Part shown: positions 23,169-34,675 of the stretch, one piece after another
Layout of the letters: the number at the start of each line of letters is the position of its first letter
How positions within the stretch are numbered: position 1 is the first letter of the stretch
Program-made: the position numbers and the translations under genes
Assembly (NCBI RefSeq): GCF_907164915.1
Contig: NC_061870.1
Span: 27,999,348-28,063,347, forward strand
DNA length: 64,000 nt
Origin: Impatiens glandulifera
Taxonomy: Eukaryota; Streptophyta; Magnoliopsida; Ericales; Balsaminaceae
Direction: 5' to 3'
Notes under the pieces: model-generated
Databases searched by the model: none
Seen by the model: only the letters and a program-made list of their open reading frames with translations
Told to the model about the DNA's origin: nothing

Positions 23169-24098
23169 TTTAGAGTATTTATATGAGAACACTAAATTTA
23201 GGGTTCGTGGCTGGAGAATATTTACCAAATGCGATAAATACATTTCTCGTAATTGAGCCTGCTGTCATTGTTAGACAACGCAATTCCTGGCGCCGAAAGA
23301 TGACTATTCCATTGTCATCTTGATCAAATAAGGAATCATGTTGTTGGAGGACACTCATGCCATATTGAGGGTGCCCTATTGTTCCTTATGGATGGTCCAT
23401 ATCAGGAGCTGTCGACCCTCTAGCCAAGTCTGCATATTTGATGAAAAAAGACCCAATCTCAAAGAGATCTGATAATTTGAAAGAACAAGATCCTAGCTAG
23501 AGAATACATACAAGGCTTTGGAAGTGTGGTGTCGAGGTCGGAGCGAACATTGCGTTCGACGGTGACGGGGCAAGTGGAGCCTCCGATGATAAGGCGTTCT
23601 TGTCTTGAGTCGTCGTCATGTATGTGTGTTAATTTGATATCTAGAGATGAATGCATCGCGATAGCGTCCTCCATTGAAGATTGTTCTTTCGTAGTTTATT
23701 GTAGATCGATTCGAAACCCTAGCCGTTTTCATATATTTTACAAATGTCTGAATCTCAATATATACTCAGATATACCAAATGCGAGAAATAGCAAATGCGA
23801 GAAATACCAAATGCGAGAAATACCAAATACGAGAAATACCAAATGCGAGAAATACATTTCTCGTAATTGAGCCAAATGCGAGAAATACCAAATGCGAGAA
23901 ATACATTTCTCGTAATTGAGCCAAATGCGAGAAATATCAAATGCGAGAAATACATTTCTCGTAATTGAGCGGTTAAACAGGCGCGCGAGGGTATTACAGA
24001 CTTTTCACAAGGCAAAAAGGCCCTTTTTGCCAACTTTATCAATCGTGGGCCTTTTTTGGAATTAGACCTCTTATAAGAGCCATTTCATCAAATTTCCC
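23169..24098. repeat. Right 930-bp inverted arm of the Pack-MULE
   Basis: The arm is the inverse of 20222-21151. It carries an antisense uL14 fragment (PAVIVRQRNSWRRKDD on plus, about 23259-23305), then the caleosin 5' end on the minus strand and the ATTTCTCGCATTTGGT repeat cluster (about 23775-23960). Confidence 0.9.
23284..23674 (-). pseudogene. Second, inverted copy of the caleosin 5' fragment
   Basis: It starts at ATG 23674 and matches the left-arm exon 1 except Lys for Arg at one position (LDIKLTH). The same intron and truncated EF-hand exon follow. The 3' half of the gene is absent on this side; the arm joins directly to the uL14 leader. Confidence 0.88.
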
Positions 24099-24252
24099 GT
24101 TATTTTGTGGTTTATTATAACTTTGATTATGTTATTTTAGGGTTTAACATGAAATGCAAGTTATAATACATAAATTCAATAATGTGATTGAGATTCAAGA
24201 TGTTACAATACAACCAAGTTTTTCACATTACAATATCCATCAAACTTAAATT

Positions 24253-24652
24253 TCATCTACTACGAGACATAATTACCAAAACAAACGTATTCAATATCAT
24301 GAACATAAGAATAAGAAGTACGACGACCAAAATACATAAAACGTGTTGTTCCACTTTTTTCAACCGTATTCGTCCACTTTCATCAAAATTCATATTAGCA
24401 CCATGACTTTGTATCCTCTACAAAAAAAAAAAACAATTATTCACTAAATGGATATTTCTATTGTTCGAATAAATGACCACCTACAAATTGCTCTTTATTT
24501 TTACTTACATTGCATGAAGAAGCGTAGTATAATCTACCCGGATTCGCGTTACTCTGAGATGTCTTAACAACACATGGTCGTTTGTTCAAACATTTGCAAT
24601 GACGTATCGGAAAAGTCTTGGAATTGGTTTAGTCACATGAACACGATCTCAT
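24253..24652 (-). pseudogene. GRF zinc-finger protein with C-terminal membrane helix, MULE cargo
   Basis: Two exons are inferred: 24652-24509, then a GTAAGT donor, and 24417-24253. Exon 1 encodes CKCLNKRPCVVKTSQSN and NPGRLYYASSC, the GRF-type zinc finger (CxC ... TS ... NPGR ... C). Exon 2 encodes a charged stretch and a hydrophobic helix, LCILVVVLLILMFMILNTF, before the stop. Small plant GRF proteins often combine a zinc finger, a coiled coil and a tail anchor. A TAA codon eight codons after the ATG breaks the frame. It faces the transposase and lies inside the right end of the MULE, so it is either a second element gene or older cargo. Confidence 0.65.
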
Positions 24653-24924
24653 TTTTCAACTTTCTAATACCAACACCAACAAAATTAATTAGCAACATAA
24701 CCAACAAAAGCATATTTTAGTGAACCAAACAAAAAGTTATAGCCTCTATATTAGACAAATATTGAATATGATAGTCCTTCAAAAGCAAAACATTGGCGTA
24801 GTCTAGAATTAGAAATTATCTAACCGTTGAGTACAAGATTACTCAAGAAGTGTGTTGAGTCACATATATACTGAAATAGAGGCAATCAAACAATAAATGA
24901 TATGAACACATTTAAAGCATCAAA

Positions 24925-25115
24925 GCATCACTAAACTGTAGAATCACTAACTGTAATACTAAATGTTGAGTACAAGAACCGCTAATTGTAATACTAACTG
25001 TTGAGTATAAGAGAATCATTAACTGTAATACTAACTATTTAGAACTAACTATTGAATCACTAACTGTAATACTAACTATAATACTAACTGTAATATATTA
25101 ATTAAGAATCATTAA
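24925..25115. repeat. Subterminal tandem repeats of the large MULE
   Basis: Imperfect units around ACTAACTGTAATACTAACT and GTTGAGTACAAGA repeat six or more times just inside the right terminal inverted repeat. Such arrays are common transposase-binding regions in MULEs; that role is inferred. Confidence 0.6.
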
Positions 25116-25124
25116 ATGTAATAC

Positions 25125-25304
25125 TAACCGGCGGAGGATTCGATTTATAAGGTTTGGGTGGAAGAGCGGGAGATGACTTGGATTTGCAGGGTTTGTGAGG
25201 GAGAAGCTGATGTAAATTTAGATTTTAGATTTTTTTTAATTCATAACTCAACATGTGTCCAATTCTGATTGGGGGCTGACAATTGGGGAACAAGTGAATT
25301 ACAC
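25125..25304. repeat. Right terminal inverted repeat of the large MULE
   Basis: It ends GAACAAGTGAATTACAC. The arm contains the inverse of AATTCATAACTCA and of the CTGCA-AATCCA-GTCATCTCCCGCTCTTCC region of the left arm. Confidence 0.85.
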
Positions 25305-25313
25305 TAATAATAT

Positions 25314-25905
25314 ATATTAATAATTATATTTTAGTAAAAATAGTTTAATTATATAATATCATTTTCTTGATGCTATTTTATGTTTAAATCCTTAATTTCA
25401 TCATAAAAAAAACATGAAAATTTAATAATAAAAAAAAATTAGTATAATCTGATGAATTATTATCTTTCATGAATGAAAATATTTCTTCGGTGCAAGTTCA
25501 CATCACTAGAAACAAATATAATTCAAATTTCTAATTCATATATTCATGGGATATCTAATAAAGACACACTTTTTTTTTTATGTGTGAATTTTGATTTTTG
25601 AGACAAAACATTTGTAACATAACATAAGCACCCAAAATTTTAAGAAAATTATAATTTGGATTAAATTTATTAGGCATATAAATTGGAGTTTTCCAATCAT
25701 GTCTTTTCATTGATGTACGATTAATCAAATATGTTGCTCTGAGCAATGAATATGACTAAAATTTGGAAGGCATATTAGAATCAATCATAATAGATCTAAC
25801 TACTTGAACTAAATATGCTTTCTTTCTATAACTTTATTTTGTTGTGGAGTATATACACATGTTGTTTGATTAATTATACCAAGATACTTTTATTTATAAC
25901 ATAAC
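25314..25905. repeat. Continuation of segmental unit 1 beyond the MULE
   Basis: It resumes directly the sequence interrupted at 12101 (ATATTAATAATTATATTTTAG) and matches 1540-2233, 33175-33345 and 43435-43465. Confidence 0.8.
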
Positions 25906-27920
25906 AAATTAGAACACCTATTGTTTATAAATTTTGTTCCATTATCAGTTTTAATAACATTAACGGTAGTTTCAAAGACAAGTGTTTTGTCAAACATTAA
26001 ATAAATTACTCTTAGAATAGTCATCAATAATTGTGAGCATAAATGAACAATCTAAAACTGATTATTCTCTATAAGGCCCCCACAAATCGACATTAATTAA
26101 TTTAAAAAAATTATTTGTTTTAGTAGTGCTATGTGTGAAACGCAGCCTATGTGATTTAGACAATGGACATGTGAAACAATGTTTATTGTTAACAACATAT
26201 TTTGGAAAAACAGTATTAATCGTTCCATCTGAATGATGTCCTAATCTTTTATGAAGAACATGAGAATCAACATCAACATTATTACTAATTGTTCATTCAA
26301 ACTACAATCATAAATATTGTTTTGAGAGTAAAGGAAATTTCATCATCAACAACAATGAAAGTTTATGCTCTTGTAAAATACATATTGAATTTGAAAAAAT
26401 ACAATCTGTATTGTTCTCATCGGCAAGTTTGGTAGTAGAAATAAGGTTATACTTAAAATATGGTACAAATAAGACTACAATAAGTGTTATTCTATTGGAA
26501 ATTTTAACTGACCATATTTCATCTATTGGTTTGCAAGATCCATCTGCCAAGTACATTAGTTTAAGTTTTTTTAGTTTTCTAACATTACTCATTAGATTTT
26601 TATCATTACACATACGACAAGATGCTCATGAGACAATTAGTTATTTATATTTATCCCCCTATTGAGTTATTGCTACTTATGTTAAGTTCAAATAAAAACT
26701 TGCCGATGAGAACAATACAAATGTGCCGCTTGAAGATGCTCTAGGAGCCTGTTTTCCTTTCACATCTTTCATGCTTTTAAGAAAGTCTTTATACATCATG
26801 TACTCTTCAATTGTTGCATCAACATATACATCTTGATCAAATACATTGTTAACAACATACTCTCTTTCTCTAATTTTTATTATGTCTTTATTTTGATTGT
26901 TTCCACCAGTTCGGGTAACCGACTAGATTGAAACAGTTCTCTTTGATATGACCTTTTCATCCATAATGATTGCATATTGAGTTCTTGGACTTATATTTAT
27001 CCAAATTGTTCCTCCTATCATTTCCTTCCCTGGCATACATAGAGCTATCTTGTTGAACGTCTCTAGAGTAGTTCTTCTTTTCTACGTTCTGAAGCATTGT
27101 AAATGCTTTATACACAGTTGGTCACGGTTATTGCATTCGAATCTGGTCTTTAACATAATCATATTAATCGTTAATTCCCATCAAGAATTACAACAACTTG
27201 TTTTCTTCGTTGTCCTGAATTATTTTTCAACTTCAAAACAACATCCATCATAACGATTTTAGTTCCTTCACACCTGCATCTCCTTAATGGCTTCAAACTG
27301 AACATTTTATCCCAAAGAAGTCTAACTTTAGAGTAGTATTTCTCTAGATCATTTCCTCTTTGCTGTAAAATAAAAATTTCTTTTTGCAAATAATATCTTC
27401 TTGAACCGTTATTTTCTTCATATTTGGACCTCACTTTCAACCACAAATCATGGCTGATCTTAGTTGATTGAAATCATCTTAATAGTCCAACATCTATGGT
27501 GTTCATTATCCACGCTCGAACTATTGAGTTAAGAATTTCCCACTATCTTCTATCTTCTATCTTCTTGATCAATTGGCCTTGGAAACGTTCCATCAATAAA
27601 TCCAATTTTAATCTTAGTCTATAAAACAAGTTGAATACTCATACACCAATCAAAATAGGTTTTTCTAGTTAAAACCGTTGTAGTTAGAGTCAAACATGGA
27701 TGATCTGCTCGATGAATCACTAACGGATCATTGTTATACTTTCTTTTGACTGAAATTGGTTGTTGATGACTAGCTTGAGGTTGATTGACCGTAGGTTTGT
27801 ACCATAGTTAGGGTTAGGACTTCTGATGCTTGTTTCTTCTCTTATATTCACTATTTTAACGACAATTTTTCGATTATGCTCAGCGTTAGATCAAAACTAA
27901 CTCTGATATCATTTCGACTT
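25540..27920 (-). pseudogene. Old Copia relic shared by the duplication units
   Basis: On the minus strand from 27917 it shows a primer-binding-like site (TGATATCAGAGTT, about 27900), gag (KVRSKYEENNGSRRYYLQKE and LEKYYSKVRLLWDKMF, 27446-27171), a pre-integrase stretch (LADGSCKPIDEIWSVKIS, 26560-26310), integrase (CPLSKSHRLRFTHS, about 26150; HQTTCVYTPQQNK, about 25850) and the integrase C-terminal segment ATYLINRTSM (25740). Every part is broken by stops and frameshifts. RT and RNase H are missing. Its 5' LTR appears cut by the element starting at 28008. Parts also occur at 1700-2233 and 33240-33345, so the insertion predates the duplications. Confidence 0.85.
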
Positions 27921-28007
27921 CAAGAAGAATTATCAAATTAGCAAACTATGAAAAGTTATGGAAGAGATAATGGAGGAATAAGAAATGTTGAGAGAAAAAC
28001 CTGTTAA

Positions 28008-28292
28008 GGTGTGTTTAGTAACCCTGAAATTAGAGGTTCTAATTTTAATTTTTAAGTTTGGTAGACACTTTAATATTAAAAACTGGAATTAGAATTAAAT
28101 TACAATGGAATTCAATCTAATGTAATTTTATAGGTCTCAATTTCATTATTTTTAGGTCAGAATTGTAATTCCATTTTTTTTTATGTTTTTTTCAAACAAA
28201 ACAACTTATTATTTTAACATTTAAAATACATTAAAATTTTCAATCGATAATATTTTTTTTTATCGAGCTAAACTAAGTAAGTTAACATTTTG

Positions 28293-28384
<92 letters not shown>

Positions 28385-28683
28385 AAGAAGTTAAATGTTG
28401 AACTCATGTTTGTCTTTGAATTTATGAAATTAAAATTTCGAATCAATATTTTTATTTTTAATATATGAAATTAACATGTCGAATCAATATATTTTTAATG
28501 AAAATTAAAACTTAAAAAAATCTCTTTATCCTTGAGGTATCTTAAATAGTTGTGTCAAACCAAACCTTTAATAAAATAGATAATGTATATTAAAATTATT
28601 TATATAATATTATTTTTTTACAAACATAAGAATTGAGATTTAATTTCAATGTCAATTCAAATTTCACTCATCCAATCATACCC
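28008..28683. mobile_element. Tourist-like (PIF/Harbinger) MITE
   Basis: It begins GGTGTGTTTAGTAACC and ends CATACCC, with TTAA on both sides. The internal sequence, rich in GGAATTAGAATT-type words, matches 37104-37260 and 36725-37100. It sits at the position equivalent to the large element at 37104-39329 next to AAA copy 3. Confidence 0.7.
28296..28381. repeat. (AT)n microsatellite
   Basis: About 43 uninterrupted AT units lie within the MITE. Confidence 0.95.
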
Positions 28684-29069
28684 TTAAGGACCTTAAGAAT
28701 TTATGATGGATTTATTATTATTTTTTTTATATAGTCACAAAATGCAATATAAAAAAAAACTCCTTACTATTTTAAATTAAGAGGTATGGCAACTAATTTT
28801 ACCACATATGTTGTAATTTTAACTAGCATTAATACCTAATTAACTAACATTAATAATGACTAATAGCGTACCAGAGTTGAGAAATATCCAATAGAAACCA
28901 TTTATTAATTAATTCACAAACAATATTACTAAAGTTCCCTTTTTTTATTCCATCTAACTCTTGGGAAATTATAGGTTTTTCATCATCATCATTCGTTAAC
29001 ATCGCCCTTGCTTGTTCTACAATAACAATGCAAAGAGCTAACAATGGTTTAAGTTTATTATGTACTACA

Positions 29070-30578
29070 TTAATACTTTCTCTTTCGTCCCTTCAGCTTC
29101 TTTACCTTCGTTTTATTCATCTCTTCTTTTTGGGTTGTTACTGGCTCACTCTCTTCACAATTACCGGCTCCCGCCGACGGAGACTTCTTCCGTTTAAGGA
29201 ATTCAACAACTCCGGCAAGAGCAACATCAGTAGCCTCACTCTGCATTAGCTCCTCCGCCAGTTCCGCCGGCGTCACCTCTGAGGTCTCCATCAGACTCTT
29301 TATCTCCTTAAACAGCACATGATCATGATCACCAATATCCAGATAATTACGAGCCAAAATCATAAACCCTTCCATTGTACAATAAGACATATGAATATGC
29401 ATGTCCATTCGACCCGGCCTCAGCAATGCCGGATCCAACCGATCTTTATGATTTGTGGTGAAGATGATTATCCTTTCATCCCCACAACATGACCACAACC
29501 CATCTATAAAATTCAATAACCCGGATAGAGTCAACTGCAAAAAAGAAGTATGATTTAGCTTATAATAATAATCTTCACGTCATTTAGTAAACAGAGAAGC
29601 AACCTTAGAATTACTCCGGGAATCTTCTGTTTGATCGCGATTATGCATCTGAACGCTACAATCAATATCCTCAATAACGATTATAGATCGGTTATTCGTT
29701 GAAACTAAAATCCTTCGTAGCTTTGAATTTGAATAGATGCTGGAAAGTTCCAAATCATAAACATTAAACTTAAGATAATTAGCCATTGCCGCGATCAAGC
29801 TTGATTTTCCGGTGCCGGGAGGACCATACAAAAGATACCCTCTTTTCCAAGCCTTCCCAACTTTCTTGTAAAACTCTCTCCTCCTAACAAATCTGTCAAG
29901 ATCCTCCATGAGATTTGCCTTCATTTTCGGGTCCATTGCCAGAGTCTTGAACGTGGACGGATGATCGAGAGTTATGGAACCCCAACCTCCATTATAGCCT
30001 CCATCGTCGTCGTCGTCATTCGACGCAATATCCCTACTATAGAGCTTCAATGGTTTGTCATTGTTCTTAATTTTATTGGCTTTGGAAATGACAAAGGGTA
30101 AGTATTCATTAACAACTCTGTCTCTGAATTTCTTATCGAAACAGAGCTCATAAAACTTCTTCTCTCGCGAACCTTCTTTGGGTTCGTCGGAAACTAGCTG
30201 CCATTTCAGATGAATTTCTTGAAATTGATCGGGGATTGTTTCGCCCTTCTCCACGCCGATATGAAGGGTCTTCTGTTTCTGGGTCTTCCCAACTTTGAAC
30301 CGGTCGGCCATGGGACTGATTTTAGTTCGCAGGTATAACTCAGCTGCCTCGTAAACCTCATTCGTAGAAATCCCGCATTGTTCCTCGACGACGATTGTCG
30401 CCTGCGACGGCCTATAAGGAGTGAAAAGACGATGAAGAAAAGCTTCGAGATAAGACCGAATCGGAGCTGGAATGATCTCATTGGCCACCAATCGAAATAA
30501 CATCATGGAGGCGGCGAAAGACGCATACGCCGAGAAAAGAGTAGACGCCATCGTCGGCATATTCTCGAACGAAAACAT
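29070..30578 (-). CDS. AAA-ATPase (At3g50940/HSR4-like), tandem copy 2
   Basis: Exon 1 is 30578-29604 and exon 2 is 29534-29070, with a 69-bp GT-AG intron, giving 479 residues. I chose ATG 30578 because it aligns with the MFSFENMP start of the other copies; an in-frame ATG 54 bp upstream lies before the likely transcription start. Walker A GPPGTGKSS, Walker B IIVIEDID, TTNH and RPGRMD are all intact. Copy 2 differs most in the N-terminal anchor (LFRLVANEI) and in the C-terminal linker (GAGNCEESEPVTT). No lesion is visible, so it is probably functional. Confidence 0.93.
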
Positions 30579-30637
30579 CTCTGATCTCAGAGATCTTTGC
30601 TTGTGGTCGCTATCGCAATCGCTGAAAATCAATGCTT

Positions 30638-30645
30638 TATTTATA
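30638..30645 (-). promoter_or_regulatory. Putative TATA box, AAA copy 2
   Basis: TATAAATA on the minus strand lies about 60 bp before the start codon, conserved with copies 1 and 3. Confidence 0.6.
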
Positions 30646-31239
30646 GATTCGAGATCTGAAGTAAGCTCCTGAACTTATATAATATATAATAATTAGTCCT
30701 AAACTTTATTCTCTTCATTTTGTTTTCATTTAACATACTAAAATTTACTATTTATTTTTCTTTATATAAAAGAAATAATTTGGTCCAAAGTAATCAGGGA
30801 AATATAGGACCTAAGTTGCATAAAATGAAATTAAAGGAGTAATTTGTAAGAGTAGAGAATTATAATTACATTTTTCGCAAGCAATTTTGGACTAGAAAGC
30901 AAAACTATTTGAAAGCGTAGGGAGCAAGGATTGATCAAGGAATCTTTGGAAATAGCGACGGGGTTTCTTGAAAAATAATATTTTCCAGTTAAATCTTTGG
31001 AATATTTTTTTTTTTAAATCGGGATGCCAACTTAATGAATAAGAAAACTCTTTTTCAGTACTTGTTTGACATAAAGTCATGTTTGTTCATATTATTTAAG
31101 TAAAAATATATTAAATTTATAAATATATAATAAAATTATTTTTAATTAATTTCAAATAACTTAAAACAAATATACTATATCGTACAAGATACCAAAAAAT
31201 ATCGTGTTTTTCGGTATACCAAAAAAATGGTAAAATATG

Positions 31240-32165
31240 CAACGGCGGAGCGACGTGACGGGCTGAGTTGGGCTCTAGCCAGGGTAGCATTTTAAAACAA
31301 AATTGATATATATGTATATGAATAACAATTATGATGTTTGGTCCAGTTGGTATTGGATTGAAATTATAATATGGAAATCGGTGATCAAACCCTAGTCTCT
31401 CCCTCAATTTTTAGAAAATGATTTATATGTATTAATGATCTATAATTTTTTTTTAAATGTCTATTCACTTAATAATATATTTTTATCATAATTTTATTAT
31501 TATTTTCATATTTTATTTACTTTTTCCTATATCTCATCTAATTAGCTTTACTTATTATATTTTCATATTTTTTATATAATTAGTTTTTTTATTTAAAATT
31601 TAATTAATTTAACTTTTTATATTTTTAAACTTAATTTTTCTTCAACTATATAATTTTAAATTTATAAATTTCTTTTTTAAATGAAATATTCTTATCTTTG
31701 ATTAGATTTTATATATTTATTTTATTTTAGTAAGGATATTCATAGAATGATTTGATTAATGTTTTATTTATTGCAAGAATAATAATATAAAAAACTATGA
31801 AAAAAATTACGGATAAAATTTATTTTTAACTGTTTTAAGTTTATGAGTGGGTCAACCCACAATCTGACCCAAGTATTCATTTACTCAGTATTATTATTTA
31901 TATATATATATATTAATTAGTTAAAAAGTTGAACTTATATTAATGTTAAAACGTCCATTGAATTTAAAATATAAAGTCTTAGTAACCTAGTTGGTTAAAA
32001 TGTTGTACTTGTTTTTGTTAGATTGTAAGTTCGAAACATACCTCTAACATTTTTAATTTTATTTTTAACCGTTTTAAGTTTATGGGCGGATCAACCCACA
32101 ATCCGACCCTAGTATCCAAATTAACCACAACTCTTGACCCGGCAATCCGGACACTTTAAAAATTA

Positions 32166-32203
<38 letters not shown>

Positions 32204-32245
32204 TATTTTCGGCCCAGTGAAAAAAAAATCCTGGATACGCCCTTG
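31240..32245. mobile_element. hAT-like element, 1.0 kb, non-autonomous
   Basis: The 8-bp target duplication AAAATATG lies at 31232-31239 and 32246-32253. The ends are CAACGGCGGAGC at the left and the complement of CAAGGGCGTATCC at the right, short hAT-like termini. The interior is AT-rich, with an internal diverged duplication around GTGGGTCAACCCAC (about 31810-31880 and 32055-32120) and a TA run. No transposase frame is present. Confidence 0.8.
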
Positions 32246-33424
32246 AAAATATGGTATCGAAATTATCGATGGGGTAAAATTATGAGATTTTCAAATTTTG
32301 ATATATCGGTATATAATATTATAAATTAAATTAAAATAACAAAATATAATTAAACTTTAATATTATTTATTATGAACTTTCATACCGCACCGAAATTGTT
32401 GTATAGGGTCAATATTTCGGTATGATCAGTATGAGTATGTTATTTGTACTTTACCGAAATTTCGGTATACTGAATGGTACAATATTATTTTCTTATATCA
32501 TATCTTTTGGTACAGTATATGGTATATTTATGGATAAAAAAATCCATAAATTATGGATAAAACTTTAGCAAAAAAAAATAAAATTATTAAAGTTCATAAG
32601 ATTTTATTTTTATTTACCATGTTATTAATCTAAGTTGAGATATTTAGTTTTTAAATTATAGTTGAAAACTCAAATAAATTAAATTCATAATTATTATTTA
32701 ATCATGATTTTATTTGTTATTATCAAAAGACATTTTTATATAAAAATATATTCTCTAACGTTATTAATTTCTTAATAATGTTGAGATATGAAATAAAAAT
32801 AAAAATAAAATATTGTCCATGCAAAAAGAAATATATAGAAATGCATACCTATTGAATGGGCTCAATAAGACAGTGTTTAAATGATTTAGTTATAATATTA
32901 TATTTTTTTAAAATAAAGACCCATTTGATAATAATTTTAGGGATGATAATTATATGTTTGATTTATGTTTCAAAATTTGGATGAAAAGTCTATTTAAAGG
33001 ATTTCTTTTTGGTAAGTATTTACTGCCAATATAAATCCCATATATAATCCATATGAGACAACCTTAAAAAAATAAAATAAAAAATTATAATAAAATTGAA
33101 AGTTTTCCAATCCCAAAAGTCAAACCCAAAAATTGTTTTAAATCGAGTCTAATATAATATGATATAATTATAAATTATATTTTAGTAGAAATAGTTTAAT
33201 TATATAATATTATTTTTTTATGCTATTTTATTCCCTTTATATTAATAGGATATTCAATAAAAATATACTTTTTTTTCTTTATATGTGAATTTTGATTTTT
33301 AAGGCAAAACATTTGTAATATAGCATAAATATTCAATAAAATGTCAGCATTTTTACTGAATGCAAAGTATATATTTAATTTTTTTTATGTATATAATGTG
33401 GACGAGAAAAAACAGATAAAGAAT

Positions 33425-33936
33425 GTATTTTAGGCTGATGGAAGATGTAGAGTTGCATACGAGTACTTCTCGGATGTCATCATATTTGACACAACATATT
33501 TGACAAATCGCTGTGATATGTCATTTGCTCCTTTTGTCGGTTTTAATTATCATGGATAATCATTAGGATATGTCTTACTGTACAACATGTCAACAACTTC
33601 TGCACATACACCTTTTGTACATAAATCTTCTGCACCAACACCTTTTACACATAAACCTTTTGCACCAACACCTTCTTTACATACACCTTTACACTAACAC
33701 CTTATGCACCAACACAATTGATCCACTCTCCCGTGAGAGTAAGGGCTAGAGGTCGACCACCAACCAAACGTAAACAATCTGTAATTGAAAGAGTTATGAA
33801 CAAAAGGGGTCGAAATGAGGGAAATGAGGCAACAACAACAATAGTGCATGATTCAACACAACAACAACAATGGAATGATCCAGTCTCGACTCAATATTCT
33901 TTCACGTCACTTTTGTCCTCTCAAACATATCCATAA
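33425..33936 (+). pseudogene. MULE transposase remnant with internal deletion
   Basis: The core stretch reads NVF, stop, ADGRCRVAYEYFSDVIIFD, then TTYLTNRCDMSFAPFVGFN (33425-33560). This is the region around the first catalytic Asp of MULE/FAR1 transposases. It is then joined to Pro/Thr-rich repeats (HTPF, APTPF, about 33600-33710) and a typical basic C-terminal tail, VRARGRPPTKRKQSVIERV, ending at 33936. Everything between is deleted. Confidence 0.8.
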
Positions 33937-34093
33937 GATAATACTTGTGGAGACAACATTCAACGAAAGTAGTAATTGTATGAAAATGTTGTATGTTGTA
34001 ATATAATACTTGTGAAGACAACATTCATCATTAATGTTTTAATATAAAAGAAATTATAGTTAATTATATATATATATATATAAATTAAATACC

Positions 34094-34178
34094 AACATAC
34101 CAATTGGTCCTTAACATGGTCATGTACATGACCAATTGGTTCTGACATGGCCGTGTACATGACCAATTGGTCCCAAAC
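34094..34178. repeat. ACCAATTGGTC palindrome cluster
   Basis: The words ACCAATTGGTC and ACATGGTCATGTACATGACC repeat here, with further copies at about 34530-34590 and 35945-35997. Each pairs an 11-bp near-palindrome with an ACATGGCCATGT palindrome. The purpose is unknown; they lie in non-coding parts of the MULE remnant. Confidence 0.6.
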
Positions 34179-34675
34179 ATGCTTGAAGTCACTTCCAGAC
34201 TAAATTGCAGTAAGAAAGGATATTGAATTGAGTATAATTTTAATGTTAAGTACCATTCTTTGCCTGCAATTCAGTCTAGAAGATACTTTCAATATAAAAC
34301 ATTCATTTTGTATATGTGTAATAGATTTCACACCTCTCCATCCATAATACTTTGCCTTTATTTATAATACAAATGTGTAAAAGTGTAATATAAAATGGGT
34401 AACATAACTTTAACCTAACATAAAAAAAAGTGTAACATAAAAAGAATTTTAAAGGCCGTGAATTCTGAAGCCACGCCAAATAAAGGCATGGCCAAGGCCG
34501 ACCTCCAGGTGGGAAATATACATGGCCATGTTCGGAAACAATTTGTCTTGTACATGGCCATGTTCGGGACTAATTGGTCATGTACATTCTAAGTAATTTT
34601 CAATATAAACAAATGGTATTAATTAAAAATTCATTTCATATATAATGTATGTAGCAACCAAACAATGTTTTGTTA

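Larger units (their letters stand above)
20222..24098. mobile_element. Nested 3.9-kb Pack-MULE with long inverted arms
   Basis: The perfect 9-bp target duplication GTTATTTTG lies at 20213-20221 and 24099-24107. The ends are inverted, GGGAAATTTGATGAAATGGC at the left and its complement at the right. The inverted arms are about 930 bp each (20222-21151 and 23169-24098), and the 2.0-kb spacer holds caleosin and uL14 gene sequence. No transposase is present, so it is non-autonomous. It lies downstream of the older MULE's transposase. Confidence 0.93.
12102..25304. mobile_element. 13.2-kb Mutator-like element (MULE) with nested insertions
   Basis: The element is flanked by the perfect 9-bp duplication TAATAATAT at 12093-12101 and 25305-25313. 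Its ends are inverted repeats of about 180-200 bp. It carries a FAR1/MULE transposase pseudogene (plus) and a GRF zinc-finger gene relic (minus), with tandem repeats just inside the right end. Two later insertions account for 8.6 kb: a Copia element at 12700-17456 and a Pack-MULE at 20222-24098. Without them the element is about 4.6 kb, a normal autonomous MULE size. It interrupts the upstream block of AAA copy 1. Confidence 0.92.
28684..33345 (-). repeat. Segmental duplication unit 2
   Basis: It includes the 3' flank, AAA copy 2, the upstream GGTAT-rich stretch (31170-31239 plus 32254-32540), the ATTATTTAATCATG landmark at about 32690 and the end of the Copia relic at 33240-33345. It is interrupted by the hAT-like element at 31240-32245 and ends where MULE sequence begins. 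Confidence 0.85.

Noticed and set aside
30579..30632. N-terminal extension of AAA copy 2 to the upstream ATG
   Set aside because: The other two copies start at MFSFENMP. The extension overlaps the region between the TATA box and the start and has no counterpart.
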